The translations under genes and the position numbers were made by a program. Under the pieces are notes generated by a model that was not told the origin of the DNA, ran no database searches, and saw nothing but the letters and a program-made list of their open reading frames with translations. From the NCBI GenBank assembly GCA_002452745.1, contig DKFC01000014.1, positions 136,604-200,603 of the forward strand: a stretch of DNA of 64,000 nucleotides, read 5' to 3'. Shown piece after piece: positions 51,229 through 60,861 of the stretch (positions are counted from its first letter, which is position 1; every line of letters starts with the position of its first letter). The stretch is from Firmicutes bacterium UBA6806 (lineage in GTDB: Bacteria > Bacillota > Clostridia > Peptostreptococcales > Acidaminobacteraceae).

Positions 51229-53586
51229 TTATTCCCTTTCTTTGAGCACTTCAACAATATCAAGCCTCTTTATTTTGCGTTTGACATTTATTTGAGATAA
51301 AAAGATAAATAACGCTGTGCCAAGCACTGAAAGTGTAAATGCATTATCTCCAATAACTGCTGGAACAGAATAGATATCCGTTTGATACGACTTAGCCATA
51401 GCTTGCATCATGGCGTATGATACCGGTATGCCAATTAGGATGGATACAATGCCGAGAAGCCACTGTTCAAAAGACACGACTTGAAGCACCTCGTCCACAC
51501 TCATCCCCAAAACTCGAAGTGAAGCGAGTTCTCTCTGGCGTTCGGACAGAGAGATGACACTGGAATTATAGACGATGGCAAACCCCACAATAACTGAAAT
51601 AATCGCCATCAGATAGTTCATAAAACCATAGCTGTCCATCAAGTCAAGTAACTTTGCCATTGTTTCCGATGGTATTTCCACCACGCCAACAGACGGCGAC
51701 TTGTCGAGCTCTGATTTTATCGAGGCCATTTTATCCTCATCAATACTCAGATAGGCAGTTGTCGCCAAATTGTGAAGATGTGTTTTCTCCTCCAAGTAGG
51801 CTACATTGGCATAGCCATTTGCACCGATATATTGTGGAATAATGCCCACGAGCTCCATGAGGAGATGATCGTCCGTTATGGGGTTTTCAATTCTGAGAAT
51901 CATTCCCACACTGGCGTGAAGTTTGTTAGCGAGGTTCTCTGATAAATACAGTCCCGGTCGGCTTAAGTCCACTTCTCTCTTGTCCTTATCCAGCACCCGA
52001 TAGAGTTTCGTCTCATCTGTCAGACCAATGATGACAGTGGTTTTTTCATACTGTCCGTTTATAACTTGAACTGGTAGCTCTATCAGCGTCTCAGCATATT
52101 GCACGCCGTCGATGTGGTAAAGTGTATTCCTAACCTCGTCAGCAGGTTGGACATCCAAAAAGCTAACCTTCATGTCATAGAGCTGAACTTCGTGAAACTG
52201 GTCGAACATCATAACATCCACCATTTCATTATAAGTCCAAGCCACGACTAAAATGCTAAAGGCAAATACCAATCCCAACACGGTAAATAAACTTCGCCCC
52301 TTGCTCCTGCTTATGTTTCGAACAGCCATCCTGCCTTGTATTGTCAAATTGTTCCACAGTATGCCAACCCTTTCAATTGAACTGTTTTTAACCCTTTTAG
52401 GCGTCTCTGGGCTCATTGCCATAGATGGCGTCAACTTCAGAACTTTTTTTGATCCTTGATACCCTGCAAAGATGCTGAAAGCAAGAGAAATCAACATGCC
52501 ATAGGCCATGTATTTATAGGTGTAGGCATTTTTAAGCGTTGGAAACGAGAAAAATTCTTTGTACATCTCCGTAAATGTCATGGACAGTAATGTCCCCAAG
52601 ATGCCGCCAACGATACCGCCAATTGCACCAATAGTCACTGCATAGCCCAAGTAATGAAGCATAATTTGAAAATTGCTATAGCCCATTGCCTTTAAAATGC
52701 CAATTTGTCCGCGCTGCATTTCGGTCAATCGCTTTAGCATGATGTACAAAATAAAACTCGATATACTCAGAAACAAAACTGGCATACTCTTGGAGGAACT
52801 CACCAATTGCTCAAGTTCACTTGAAAGCATAAAGTTACTGGTTTGATCTTTTTGCTCCACAATACTAACCAAGCCATAATCCTTGAGCTTACTTTCGAGT
52901 GTGGGCTTTAAGTCGTCAAAGGAAACCCCTTCGGTTAGGGAAAAGGTCAAGTAGTTCACTTGCCCTGTTTTAGAGAGCAATTTCTCCATGAGGTCTTCTG
53001 AAATATAGGCGATGTCAAAAGTCTTTGGATCTGGATAAAAATCAGCCTGATTTCTGGTGACATAAACATATTCTGGACTCTGAACAATTCCTGCAATGGT
53101 AAACGTTTGAAGTCTTCCATTTACAATTAAATCCAGTTTATCATTGAGTTCTAACCCATTGGCCTCCACGTATTTTTTCCCCACCCAAATGAGCAAATCA
53201 TCTTCGGTCAGCGAATACCCCTCTTCCACATGGACATCGTTCAGACGCTGTGTTCGATGAACATCAAATGAATTGACCCTCAGATACCCACTATCCGCCT
53301 CATCGCCGATTCGAACCCTAAAATCTTGCTTAATAACACCGTCCGCCTCATCTATACCTTCGATTTTTTCAAAGTCGTCAAGTTTGCTTCGTGGAAAGGA
53401 CTGAACCTGCGCAAAGACATCTGCCATCTTGTAATCATTATAAAAGGAATCTTTTGCATTTAGCAGATTTTCCATGACAATTGACATGGATGCATAGGTC
53501 ATAAGGCCAATTGCCATGACAATCACGCACGCCGCATAAGCAAGTTTGTTTTCGAGCATATCTCTAATCATCTTGCGAATGAGCAT
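51229..53586 (-). CDS. ABC exporter permease, FtsX/MacB-type
   Basis: 785-aa permease with two FtsX-like units: a first membrane span (~18-40), a large extracytoplasmic domain (~45-260), three spans (~270-390), then a second unit with a span near 430, another large outside domain, and three spans at ~650-775. Typical of MacB/LolC-family exporters used for peptides, antibiotics or lipoproteins. Start at the ATG 53586, which overlaps the ATPase stop in TAATG with GGAGGTG upstream; the longer frame would need a TTG start. Confidence 0.88.
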   Translation of the reverse strand: MLIRKMIRDMLENKLAYAACVIVMAIGLMTYASMSIVMENLLNAKDSFYNDYKMADVFAQVQSFPRSKLDDFEKIEGIDEADGVIKQDFRVRIGDEADSGYLRVNSFDVHRTQRLNDVHVEEGYSLTEDDLLIWVGKKYVEANGLELNDKLDLIVNGRLQTFTIAGIVQSPEYVYVTRNQADFYPDPKTFDIAYISEDLMEKLLSKTGQVNYLTFSLTEGVSFDDLKPTLESKLKDYGLVSIVEQKDQTSNFMLSSELEQLVSSSKSMPVLFLSISSFILYIMLKRLTEMQRGQIGILKAMGYSNFQIMLHYLGYAVTIGAIGGIVGGILGTLLSMTFTEMYKEFFSFPTLKNAYTYKYMAYGMLISLAFSIFAGYQGSKKVLKLTPSMAMSPETPKRVKNSSIERVGILWNNLTIQGRMAVRNISRSKGRSLFTVLGLVFAFSILVVAWTYNEMVDVMMFDQFHEVQLYDMKVSFLDVQPADEVRNTLYHIDGVQYAETLIELPVQVINGQYEKTTVIIGLTDETKLYRVLDKDKREVDLSRPGLYLSENLANKLHASVGMILRIENPITDDHLLMELVGIIPQYIGANGYANVAYLEEKTHLHNLATTAYLSIDEDKMASIKSELDKSPSVGVVEIPSETMAKLLDLMDSYGFMNYLMAIISVIVGFAIVYNSSVISLSERQRELASLRVLGMSVDEVLQVVSFEQWLLGIVSILIGIPVSYAMMQAMAKSYQTDIYSVPAVIGDNAFTLSVLGTALFIFLSQINVKRKIKRLDIVEVLKERE

Positions 53587-54290
53587 TACCAATTCACCTC
53601 CTCAGGTTCCATTGGCTTTTCGTTGACAACCACTTTCTCAATCAACCCATCCTTAATGTAGAAGACGCGATCTCCAATCTTTCCGATTCCAGCATTATGA
53701 GTGATGATGATAACCGTCTTCTTATATGTTAAATTAAATTTCTTGAGAAGTTTTAACACCGATAATCCTGTGGAAAAATCCAAAGCACCAGTTGGTTCAT
53801 CGCAAAGTAGAATATCAGGATTTTTGGCAATCGCTCTTGCAATTGCCACCCTTTGTTGCTGTCCACCAGAGAGCTGTGACGGAAAATGGTCTGCTCTGTC
53901 GAGGAGTTCCACATCCCCAAGCACCATTTCAATATCCAGAGGATCTTTACATAGCTCCACAGAGAGCTTTACATTTTCATAAGCTGTCAAATTAGGAATC
54001 AAGTTGTAGAACTGAAACACAAAGCCAATGGCATTTCTTCGGTACTGAGTCAGTACTTTATCTGAAGCGTTGTGTAGTGGCTTGCCTCTAAATGAAATCT
54101 CACCTTCTGACGCCTGATCCATGCCACCTATCATGTTGAGCATGGTGCTCTTGCCACTTCCACTTGGGCCTAAGACCACCACAAACTCACCCTCAAAAAT
54201 TTCAAAGTCCACACCTCTCAGGGCTTTAACCGTGACTTCTCCCATCTGGTAGGTCTTCGTCAAGTTCTTTGCCGTTAAAATTGCACCCAT
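53586..54290 (-). CDS. ABC exporter ATP-binding protein (LolD/MacB-type)
   Basis: 234-aa ATPase with all motifs: Walker A GPSGSGKST (residues ~40-48), Q-loop region FVFQFYNLIPNLTAYENV (~90-107), signature LSGGQQQRVAIARAIAK (~139-155) and Walker B ILLCDEPTGALD (~159-170). It drives the permease in the next gene. Position 1 of the operon: ATPase, FtsX-like permease, adaptor. RBS GGGGGCAGG. Confidence 0.95.
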   Translation of the reverse strand: MGAILTAKNLTKTYQMGEVTVKALRGVDFEIFEGEFVVVLGPSGSGKSTMLNMIGGMDQASEGEISFRGKPLHNASDKVLTQYRRNAIGFVFQFYNLIPNLTAYENVKLSVELCKDPLDIEMVLGDVELLDRADHFPSQLSGGQQQRVAIARAIAKNPDILLCDEPTGALDFSTGLSVLKLLKKFNLTYKKTVIIITHNAGIGKIGDRVFYIKDGLIEKVVVNEKPMEPEEVNW

Positions 54291-54302
54291 AACACCTGCC
54301 CC

Positions 54303-55136
54303 CTATTCCCGATTCTCTATGAAAACCGCGTTGATTTCTGCACCCATGATGATTATAATGCCCCATATATAAAGCCATACCATAAAGGCAATCACCGCCG
54401 ACAGTGAGCCGTATAGAATGGAATAATCTGTGAGTTTTGTCACCACTTTTGAAAAGACAGTATTGGCTAAAATTGTTCCAACAATTGCAAATAATGCACC
54501 CTTGTACGTATCCTTAAATTGCATTTTCCTACTTGGCAAAAACATATAGATCGATCCAAAGACTAGAATGTAAATGCCCAGAAGCAATAGATTCCTAAAA
54601 AATCCGATGTGATTAATCCAGCCAAAATCTATATTGATGTCCAAGAACTCTTTTGCGAGCAGGAGAAATTTTTCACTTACAGCAGGGATTGCAAGCGAGA
54701 GCACGATTAAAATTGTAAACATAAATGTGTAGAACATAGCATATAGCTTGGAGAGAAAAAAGCCCCTCTTTTCATCAATTTCAAGTGACGAATTCAGCGC
54801 ACGTTGCAAGGCATTAACAGCCCTTGACGCAGAGTATAAAGTCATAATCCCCGATATGGAGAGAACCGCATTTCCCTCTATCCTGATTGATTGTTCAACA
54901 AATTCTGTTATCATACGGCTGATATCCGCTGGTAAGAAGCGTTGCAATAAATAAATGCCATCAGCATAATTTAAATTTAATTTAGAGATGATTGTAAAGA
55001 TAAATATAATCAATGGAAATATTGACAAGACGAAGAAATACGCCATCTGAGCACAGAATGCAGTGATATGATGCTCGCGATATCTTCGACTCATTTGCTC
55101 AACATAATAGAGCACTCTTTCCCGTGTAATTCGCAT
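54303..55136 (-). CDS. YihY/BrkB-family membrane protein
   Basis: 277-aa integral membrane protein with six predicted spans, family YihY (often mis-called RNase BN). Conserved features: HHITAFCAQMAYFFVLSIFPL near residues 22-42, the central LYSASRAVNALQRALN at about 100-115 and the end segment YGSLSAVIAFMVWLYIWGIIIIMGAEINAVF. Start at 55136 (MRITRERVL) with AAAGGGGAA upstream. 12 nt upstream of the ABC ATPase gene, so possibly the first gene of that transcript. Function unknown. Confidence 0.9.
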   Translation of the reverse strand: MRITRERVLYYVEQMSRRYREHHITAFCAQMAYFFVLSIFPLIIFIFTIISKLNLNYADGIYLLQRFLPADISRMITEFVEQSIRIEGNAVLSISGIMTLYSASRAVNALQRALNSSLEIDEKRGFFLSKLYAMFYTFMFTILIVLSLAIPAVSEKFLLLAKEFLDINIDFGWINHIGFFRNLLLLGIYILVFGSIYMFLPSRKMQFKDTYKGALFAIVGTILANTVFSKVVTKLTDYSILYGSLSAVIAFMVWLYIWGIIIIMGAEINAVFIENRE

Positions 55137-55230
55137 ACGTTTCCCCTTTTTTCTAAATTGTACCCCACACATATCCGTTTATCAATTTTATATGTCTGGT
55201 TTAATGGATTCATAATACTTTTTTAATATC

Positions 55231-55296
55231 ATACCCTCTTGTTTTATGCCCCATTTAATGAAATCTTAAGTTGTATTTTAAAGGCTCAGAGGGTAT
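55231..55296. promoter_or_regulatory. Inverted repeat in the hflK upstream region
   Basis: ATACCCTCT (55231-55239) and AGAGGGTAT (55288-55296) are perfect reverse complements 48 nt apart, in the intergenic region between divergent yihY and hflK. Possible operator or mRNA stem; regulator unknown. Confidence 0.4.
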
Positions 55297-55430
55297 CATT
55301 AATCTAAAGGCATTCAATTTACTTGATTTCTAATAAGCTTGAATTTAAAAGTTTCTTTGAAATTATCTCAGTTTTGATGAGATTCAAAACCATGAAGCCA
55401 AGCGTTTTAATATCATTTAAGGAGGAATAC

Positions 55431-56366
55431 ATGAAATCGGTTAAACTCATTCTTTTCGTCCCCATCATTCTGATTGTTGCTCTGATTTTCCTCAACAGTT
55501 ACTACATGTTGGACAACGCAGAGGAAGCTGTCATTGAACGGTTTGGAAAAATGGCATCCGTAGAATCGGAAGCAGGACTCCATTTTAAAGTACCATTTAT
55601 CGACACAGTTAAGACCTTCAACACCAACGAAGTCATCAGTTTGCAGTATGGCTATGTTCCTGTTACAGCACCTACAACAACTGAATACGCCACGTATCAG
55701 GACAACGACAATGAGGCTATTGTTCTCACAAAAGGATCTTACCTTGTCAACATCGGTGCTATTATCCAGTACAAGATTACTGACCCCGTCGCCTACTATT
55801 ATAACGTAGATGACCAAGAAGGTACAATCCGCCTTGCATTTGAAAGTGCTCTCAGAAGAAATGTTCAAAATCAGGATTTAGACAATGCCTTGATCAACAA
55901 GGACAGCATCGCTAGGGAAATCCTTCCTGACATGACTAGGAAACTTAGTACCTATGGCTCTGGCATCACGATTACAGAAGTTAAACTGACTGATGTTCTG
56001 TTGCCTGAAGACGTTCAATTTGCTTATGATGATGTCAATATTGCAAGTAATGAAAAGGATTCAAATAAGAGTCAAGCTGAAAAATATGCCAACGAAATGC
56101 TCCCTAAAGCACGTGCAGATGCTTACCAGCTCGTCCAAGAAGCTGAAGCCTATAAAGCTGAAAAAGTTGCACAGGCAAAAGGTGACGTTGAAAACTTCAA
56201 TCAGGTTTATGAAAAATACAGGGTTTCACAAGAGATTACAAAGAAGCGTCTCTACATTGAAACCATGGAAAAGATTTTGGGAAATGTAAATGAAAAATAC
56301 ATCATTGATATTGACAATGACAACGTTTTAAAATTCCTTCCACTCGAAACGAAAGGAGGCAACTAA
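55431..56366 (+). CDS. hflK: HflK-like SPFH-domain membrane protein
   Basis: 312-aa SPFH/band-7 protein with an N-terminal membrane anchor (~4-24), the SPFH domain (~30-200) and a coiled C-terminal helix with many Ala, Glu and Lys. HflK and HflC form an extracytoplasmic cage around the FtsH protease; no ftsH lies nearby. Start at 55431 (MKSVKLIL) after AAGGAGG; the longer frame from 55323 has no RBS. It precedes hflC by 1 nt. Confidence 0.85.
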   Translation: MKSVKLILFVPIILIVALIFLNSYYMLDNAEEAVIERFGKMASVESEAGLHFKVPFIDTVKTFNTNEVISLQYGYVPVTAPTTTEYATYQDNDNEAIVLTKGSYLVNIGAIIQYKITDPVAYYYNVDDQEGTIRLAFESALRRNVQNQDLDNALINKDSIAREILPDMTRKLSTYGSGITITEVKLTDVLLPEDVQFAYDDVNIASNEKDSNKSQAEKYANEMLPKARADAYQLVQEAEAYKAEKVAQAKGDVENFNQVYEKYRVSQEITKKRLYIETMEKILGNVNEKYIIDIDNDNVLKFLPLETKGGN

Positions 56367-56367
56367 T

Positions 56368-57411
56368 ATGGATATCCATCAAGGCGAACCAAAACAGGAT
56401 TCTGTCCACAACGATCAAATGAAGTTTGAACAAAGAGCTGAAAAAGCCAAAGGCAAAGATATTAAAAAGCAGATAAAATCCAACATGCGAACTGCTGGAT
56501 TCATCTTCATCGTTTTAATTGGGATTTTCATCGTCACAAACTGCATCTATATCGTTCGAGAAAACGAAGTTGCCACTGTCAGAGAACTGGGTGAAATCAA
56601 AACCATCATCGTCGATGCTGACAATTCAGACGCACAGATTCAAAACGATTTAGATTCACGGTTCAAAAACGTCAAAATCGTCTCTCAAAAGGGACTCCAC
56701 TTTAAAAAGCCCTTTATAACAACAGTGGAAAAAGATACGAGCAAATTGCTCACTTATATCTCTAATCCAGCTAAAATCAATACAAAGGACAAAATCAAAT
56801 ACGAAATCAACATGTATGCTCAGTGGGAAATCACCCATCCTGGTATCTTTAGAACATCGCTTGGCTCTGTCAGCCGTGCAAATTCTAAAATCGACGAAGT
56901 TGCTTATGCAGCAGTTATCGAGAAAATCAACACCCTTACCAGCAATCAGTTCTTAACCGACAAAGATGCTCTCTACTCCGTTCTTGAAGACGCACTCAAC
57001 GAACTCAATGAGAAACTGGCGACACAGGGCATTATGCTAAAGGATATTGACGTTTATAGAACCGTTTTACCAGCTTCAAATGTTGAATCCACATACAAAA
57101 AAATGGTCGCAGAACGTGAAGCCATCGCTCAGCAAATTCGTTCTGAAGGTCTTGAAATCTATCAAAATACAGTTGCTGATACTGATCGTGATGTCGCTGA
57201 AATCAAGTCCTCAGCAATAGAAGAATCTGAGAAAATTCGAGGTGAAGCAGATGCAACTGCACTTGAAATCTATGCAAATGGATTTAGCAAGGACCCAGAT
57301 TTCTATGAGTTCTGGAGAACACTTAGTTCATATGAAAAAACCATCAATTCAGATTCTGTCATCTATCTTGACAGCAACAACGAGTATTTAAAATACTTTA
57401 AAAACAATTAA
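56368..57411 (+). CDS. hflC: HflC-like SPFH-domain membrane protein
   Basis: 347-aa partner of HflK. A charged cytoplasmic N-terminus (1-47) is followed by a membrane anchor (~48-68), the SPFH domain (~75-240) and a C-terminal helix ending in SDSVIYLDSNNEYLKYF, the conserved C-terminal strand motif of HflC. The N-terminal extension before the anchor is longer than in most HflC proteins. AAAGGAGG precedes the ATG. Followed by a bidirectional terminator. Confidence 0.87.
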   Translation: MDIHQGEPKQDSVHNDQMKFEQRAEKAKGKDIKKQIKSNMRTAGFIFIVLIGIFIVTNCIYIVRENEVATVRELGEIKTIIVDADNSDAQIQNDLDSRFKNVKIVSQKGLHFKKPFITTVEKDTSKLLTYISNPAKINTKDKIKYEINMYAQWEITHPGIFRTSLGSVSRANSKIDEVAYAAVIEKINTLTSNQFLTDKDALYSVLEDALNELNEKLATQGIMLKDIDVYRTVLPASNVESTYKKMVAEREAIAQQIRSEGLEIYQNTVADTDRDVAEIKSSAIEESEKIRGEADATALEIYANGFSKDPDFYEFWRTLSSYEKTINSDSVIYLDSNNEYLKYFKNN

Positions 57412-57443
57412 GCAAAAGCACCTAAATTAAATCTCATATCAAC

Positions 57444-57481
57444 AAAGGCCTCAGGGAGCAAGTCGTCCACTGAGGCCTTTT
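57444..57481. terminator. Bidirectional terminator between hflC and the DAHP synthase gene
   Basis: 11-bp stem AAAGGCCTCAG / CTGAGGCCTTT (57444-57454 with 57470-57480) with a T run on the + strand and an A-rich side giving T3 on the minus strand. Located between convergent genes. Confidence 0.82.
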
Positions 57482-57520
57482 GATATGTCTAAGTTCATTA
57501 TTTTACTATCGGGTTTAGGG

Positions 57521-58294
57521 TTACAACGGCAATCCCTTTATAAGCTGTCTAAGCGTTTCAATATCTATGGTCTGCTCTTTGTCTGACACTGCCAAGTCTG
57601 GAGAGGTGTGCGCCTCTATAATCAGTCCATCAGCGCCGCATGCAATTGCGGCTTTACTCATGACCTCTATCAAATCTCGACGCCCCGTTCCGTGGCTTGG
57701 ATCAACAATTACAGGCAGCCCTGTTTCACGCTTCATAATTGGAACAGCTGTTAAATCCAGTGTGTTTCTGGTGTAATCTTCATAAGTTCTAATCCCGCGC
57801 TCACATAAAATAATCTGGTCATTGCCTGCTTTTGCAATGTGTTCAGCAGCCATAATCCATTCTTTGATGGTTGCACTGATACCCCTTTTAAGCAAAATGG
57901 GCTTCTTGGTTTCTCCAACTGCTCTCAGTAAGGCATAATTGTACATATTTCTCGATCCAATTTGAATCACGTCTACTTTATCCACGAAGATGTCTAGATA
58001 CTTATCATCCATAAGTTCTGTCACAATGGGCAGGCCCGTTATCTTCTTCGCTTCCAACATGTACTCAAGCCCCTCAAGACCCAAGCCTTGAAAATCATAC
58101 GGATTGGTGCGTGGTTTAAAGACACCGCCTCTGAGCATGGTTGCGCCAACCTCTTTTACTGCTTTTGCAATTTCAATAATCTGATCTCTTCCCTCAACAG
58201 AACAAGGGCCTGCTATAATAACAGGCTTACCGTCGATTCCAATTGTCACAGAATCCACGCGAACATTTCTATCCTCTTTCAACAGTCTCATCAC
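57521..58294 (-). CDS. aroF: 3-deoxy-7-phosphoheptulonate (DAHP) synthase, type I-beta
   Basis: First enzyme of the shikimate pathway: condenses PEP with erythrose-4-phosphate. 257 aa, TIM barrel. Motifs: IIAGPCSVEG at about residues 26-35, LRGGVFKPRTNPYDFQG at about 54-70, KPILLKRG at about 133-140 and VDPSHGTGRRD at about 199-209 with metal-binding His. This is the KDO8P-synthase-like I-beta group. It lacks the ~80-residue N-terminal ferredoxin-like/ACT-type regulatory domain found in the long I-beta enzymes, so it is probably not feedback-inhibited by that route. No other shikimate gene is next to it. Confidence 0.92.
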   Translation of the reverse strand: MMRLLKEDRNVRVDSVTIGIDGKPVIIAGPCSVEGRDQIIEIAKAVKEVGATMLRGGVFKPRTNPYDFQGLGLEGLEYMLEAKKITGLPIVTELMDDKYLDIFVDKVDVIQIGSRNMYNYALLRAVGETKKPILLKRGISATIKEWIMAAEHIAKAGNDQIILCERGIRTYEDYTRNTLDLTAVPIMKRETGLPVIVDPSHGTGRRDLIEVMSKAAIACGADGLIIEAHTSPDLAVSDKEQTIDIETLRQLIKGLPL

Positions 58295-58346
58295 TAAGAC
58301 TTCCTTTCATCATTCTAAGAATTTGAATTGTGCTAGTGTTAATTTA

Positions 58347-58382
58347 AGCCTTACTCGGCAGAATTAACGCCGATGCAAGGCT
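58347..58382 (-). terminator. Hairpin after the UPF0316 gene
   Basis: Minus-strand stem AGCCTT / AAGGCT with an inner TCGGC / GCCGA (58347-58382). No strong T run, so its role as terminator is likely but not certain. Confidence 0.4.
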
Positions 58383-58393
58383 CATTGTAATTG

Positions 58394-58903
58394 CTATTTT
58401 CTCAACATGCCAAATCCACCATAAATCGGCTTCTTATCAGATACCGTAATCACGGAATTCTCCTGCGTTGATTTTATAAGCTCTACGCATTTTTTAACTT
58501 TTTTTCTTGGGACGTACATCAACAGGATATTTCTAGGGTGATTCTTACCTTCCCCCTGCATAACTGTCACCGCAAAGCCTTCATTTCTAAGTGCCTCTGA
58601 CAGCATTTTGCCATGATCTGCCTTTACAATTGCCTGTATCTCTGCTGAGCCAATTCCAATTTTTTCTTCAACGATACTGCCGATATAGTTGCCCAGGGCA
58701 AATCCCAGAGCATATGCCACAATTTTAAGTGGATCAGCCATAATATTGGTTAAAACAGTACTCACAAGAACCAACCACAGCGAAACTTCAAAGAAACCTA
58801 TAAAAGCGCCTATCTTCCTTTCACCCTTCGTAATCAGAACGATTCTTACAGTCGCCATGGATACTTCGACAATCTTCGCCAAAATAATTGCTATATAAAT
58901 CAT
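58394..58903 (-). CDS. UPF0316 / DUF2179 membrane protein
   Basis: 169-aa membrane protein of the DUF5698/DUF2179 (UPF0316) family. Three hydrophobic segments occupy the first ~80 residues, followed by the cytoplasmic DUF2179 domain (~85-165) with YGGFGMLRK at the end. Related DUF2179 domains bind cyclic di-AMP in PII-like fashion in some proteins, so a sensing role is possible but unproven here. RBS AGGAG precedes the ATG. It lies between the DAHP synthase and the ABC exporter. Confidence 0.85.
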   Translation of the reverse strand: MIYIAIILAKIVEVSMATVRIVLITKGERKIGAFIGFFEVSLWLVLVSTVLTNIMADPLKIVAYALGFALGNYIGSIVEEKIGIGSAEIQAIVKADHGKMLSEALRNEGFAVTVMQGEGKNHPRNILLMYVPRKKVKKCVELIKSTQENSVITVSDKKPIYGGFGMLRK

Positions 58904-58948
58904 CTTATTCTCCTATTCTGAGTCCTTTTTTATCATTTTATCAAGTTT

Positions 58949-60706
58949 TCAGTCATTTGTAAAAGCATTTGCAATTTCATCTGGAATATAACCTTTGAAT
59001 TGAGCTTTGTAAAGTCTTGCATATAAACCATCTGCACGCAGCAGATTTTCATGATTGCCCCTTTCAGCAATGCCCTTCTCTGTCATCACTAGAATTTCAT
59101 CGGCGTTTTTTATGGTCGAAAGCCTATGAGCTATGATAATTGTCGTCCTATTTTTTGCAAGATCCTCTATTGAGTTTTGAATTGCCAACTCGTTTTCATT
59201 ATCAAGGGCCGACGTTGCTTCATCCAGTACAAGAATTGGAGGATTCTTAAGAAAAACTCTGGCAATGGCGATTCTCTGCTTTTGCCCACCTGAGAGCTTG
59301 ACTCCTCTCTCACCCACCATTGCATCATAATCCTCATCAAGGCTCATGATAAAATCGTGAATATTTGCCTTCTTTGCAGCCTCCACAATCTCTTCGAATG
59401 ACGCATCAGGCTTTCCGTATGAAATATTGTCCTTAATAGTGCCATAAAACATGAATACATCCTGTTGAACCACACCAATATTGGCTCTGAGTGACTTTAA
59501 GGTGATGTTTTTGACATTTTCTCCATCAATGAGAATTTGTCCGTCTGACACATCATAAAAACGCGGTATCAACATGGAAATAGTGGTCTTTCCAACTCCA
59601 GATGGCCCAACAAGTGCTATGGTCTTTCCAACTTCAATGCTTAAACTGAAATTGGACAGGACGTTTTCACCGTTTTCCTCATATCTGAAAGTGACATTTT
59701 GAAGGTCTATCTTGCCTTTGACCGATTTCAGTTCCACTGCACCTTCTCCATCAGTTATGGTCGGCGAAACATTCATAATCTCAGTAAATCGCTCGAAACC
59801 GGCCATTCCAGACTGCATCTGTTGAGTTAACTGTATAAGTGCTCTAATCGGCTTTGTAAAAAATGCAATGTATAAGAGAAAGGCAACCAAGTCACCATAG
59901 TTAATCCATCCTTTAAAGACAAAGATGCCACCAACCACCATTGAGGATAAACTCATCATATTTAGAAAGAACTCATTTCCAGATGTGTACATGCCAATTG
60001 CCTTAAACGCGTCTTGCCTCGAGTTTAAATGCGCATAGTTGGTCTTGTGAAACTTCTCGATTTCAAACGCCTCATTTGCAAATGATTTTGAGAGTCTAAT
60101 TCCAGATATGCTGCTTTCAAGTTGAGCATTGATATCTGCCGTCTTCTGTCTGACGCTCCGAAATGTTTTCATCATGGACTTACGCATCCTAATTGAAAAG
60201 AATATGGTCAAGAGGACAAACGAAAAAATAATTAACGTAAGACCGAGATTGATTTGAACTAAGATTATAAAGCTGCCCACCAGCATCACAAGAGAGATAA
60301 AGAGATCCTCTGGTCCATGATGTGCCAACTCAGTGACTTCATTTAAATCACCTGTTAATCGGTTCATTAGCTGCCCAGTTTTATTGTTGTCAAAAAAAGA
60401 AAATTCCAAAGTTTGCAAGTGTTTAAAGAGGTCTCTTCTCATGTCGAATTCGATCCGTGAACCCACCACATGACCATAATACCCAACAAAATAATTGCCC
60501 CCAATTTTAAGCACATATAAGACGATTATGATGCTTGAATACAGCAACATATGATGCATATCCTTGTTGGGGACTAAATCATTGATTACCGATCGTGAAA
60601 ACATCGGAAAAATCAAATCCACTCCAGCCATTAAGAAAGCAATCACTAAGTCCATGGTGAATAAAAATAAGTGCGGCTTGTAATACCTTACAAAATTGCG
60701 AATCAT
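58949..60706 (-). CDS. ABC half-exporter (membrane domain fused to ATPase)
   Basis: 585-aa MsbA/BmrA-type transporter acting as a dimer. Six spans in the first ~310 residues; the ATPase follows at ~340-575 with Walker A GPSGVGKTT (~375-383), signature VKLSGGQKQRIAIARVFL (~474-491) and Walker B ILVLDEATSALD (~496-507). Substrate not predictable; drug or lipid export are usual. Start at 60706 (MIRNFVRYYKP) with GGGGG 8 nt upstream; the longer frame from 60796 has a non-typical leader. Confidence 0.94.
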   Translation of the reverse strand: MIRNFVRYYKPHLFLFTMDLVIAFLMAGVDLIFPMFSRSVINDLVPNKDMHHMLLYSSIIIVLYVLKIGGNYFVGYYGHVVGSRIEFDMRRDLFKHLQTLEFSFFDNNKTGQLMNRLTGDLNEVTELAHHGPEDLFISLVMLVGSFIILVQINLGLTLIIFSFVLLTIFFSIRMRKSMMKTFRSVRQKTADINAQLESSISGIRLSKSFANEAFEIEKFHKTNYAHLNSRQDAFKAIGMYTSGNEFFLNMMSLSSMVVGGIFVFKGWINYGDLVAFLLYIAFFTKPIRALIQLTQQMQSGMAGFERFTEIMNVSPTITDGEGAVELKSVKGKIDLQNVTFRYEENGENVLSNFSLSIEVGKTIALVGPSGVGKTTISMLIPRFYDVSDGQILIDGENVKNITLKSLRANIGVVQQDVFMFYGTIKDNISYGKPDASFEEIVEAAKKANIHDFIMSLDEDYDAMVGERGVKLSGGQKQRIAIARVFLKNPPILVLDEATSALDNENELAIQNSIEDLAKNRTTIIIAHRLSTIKNADEILVMTEKGIAERGNHENLLRADGLYARLYKAQFKGYIPDEIANAFTND

Positions 60707-60861
60707 ACATTCAACCCCCTTTAAAAATGTGGTATAGTAATTAAGATAGGTTATTTCACAATATAATATTACGCTATTCGAAATAACAAGTGCCACGTTG
60801 TCTATTATAATCTATTGAGATGGAAAATACATTAAATAATGATTACATTTTGAGGTTGACT

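Noticed and set aside
55413..55868. Reverse 151-aa ORF across hflK
   Set aside because: Shadow of hflK; Cys/Phe/Val-rich translation with no RBS.
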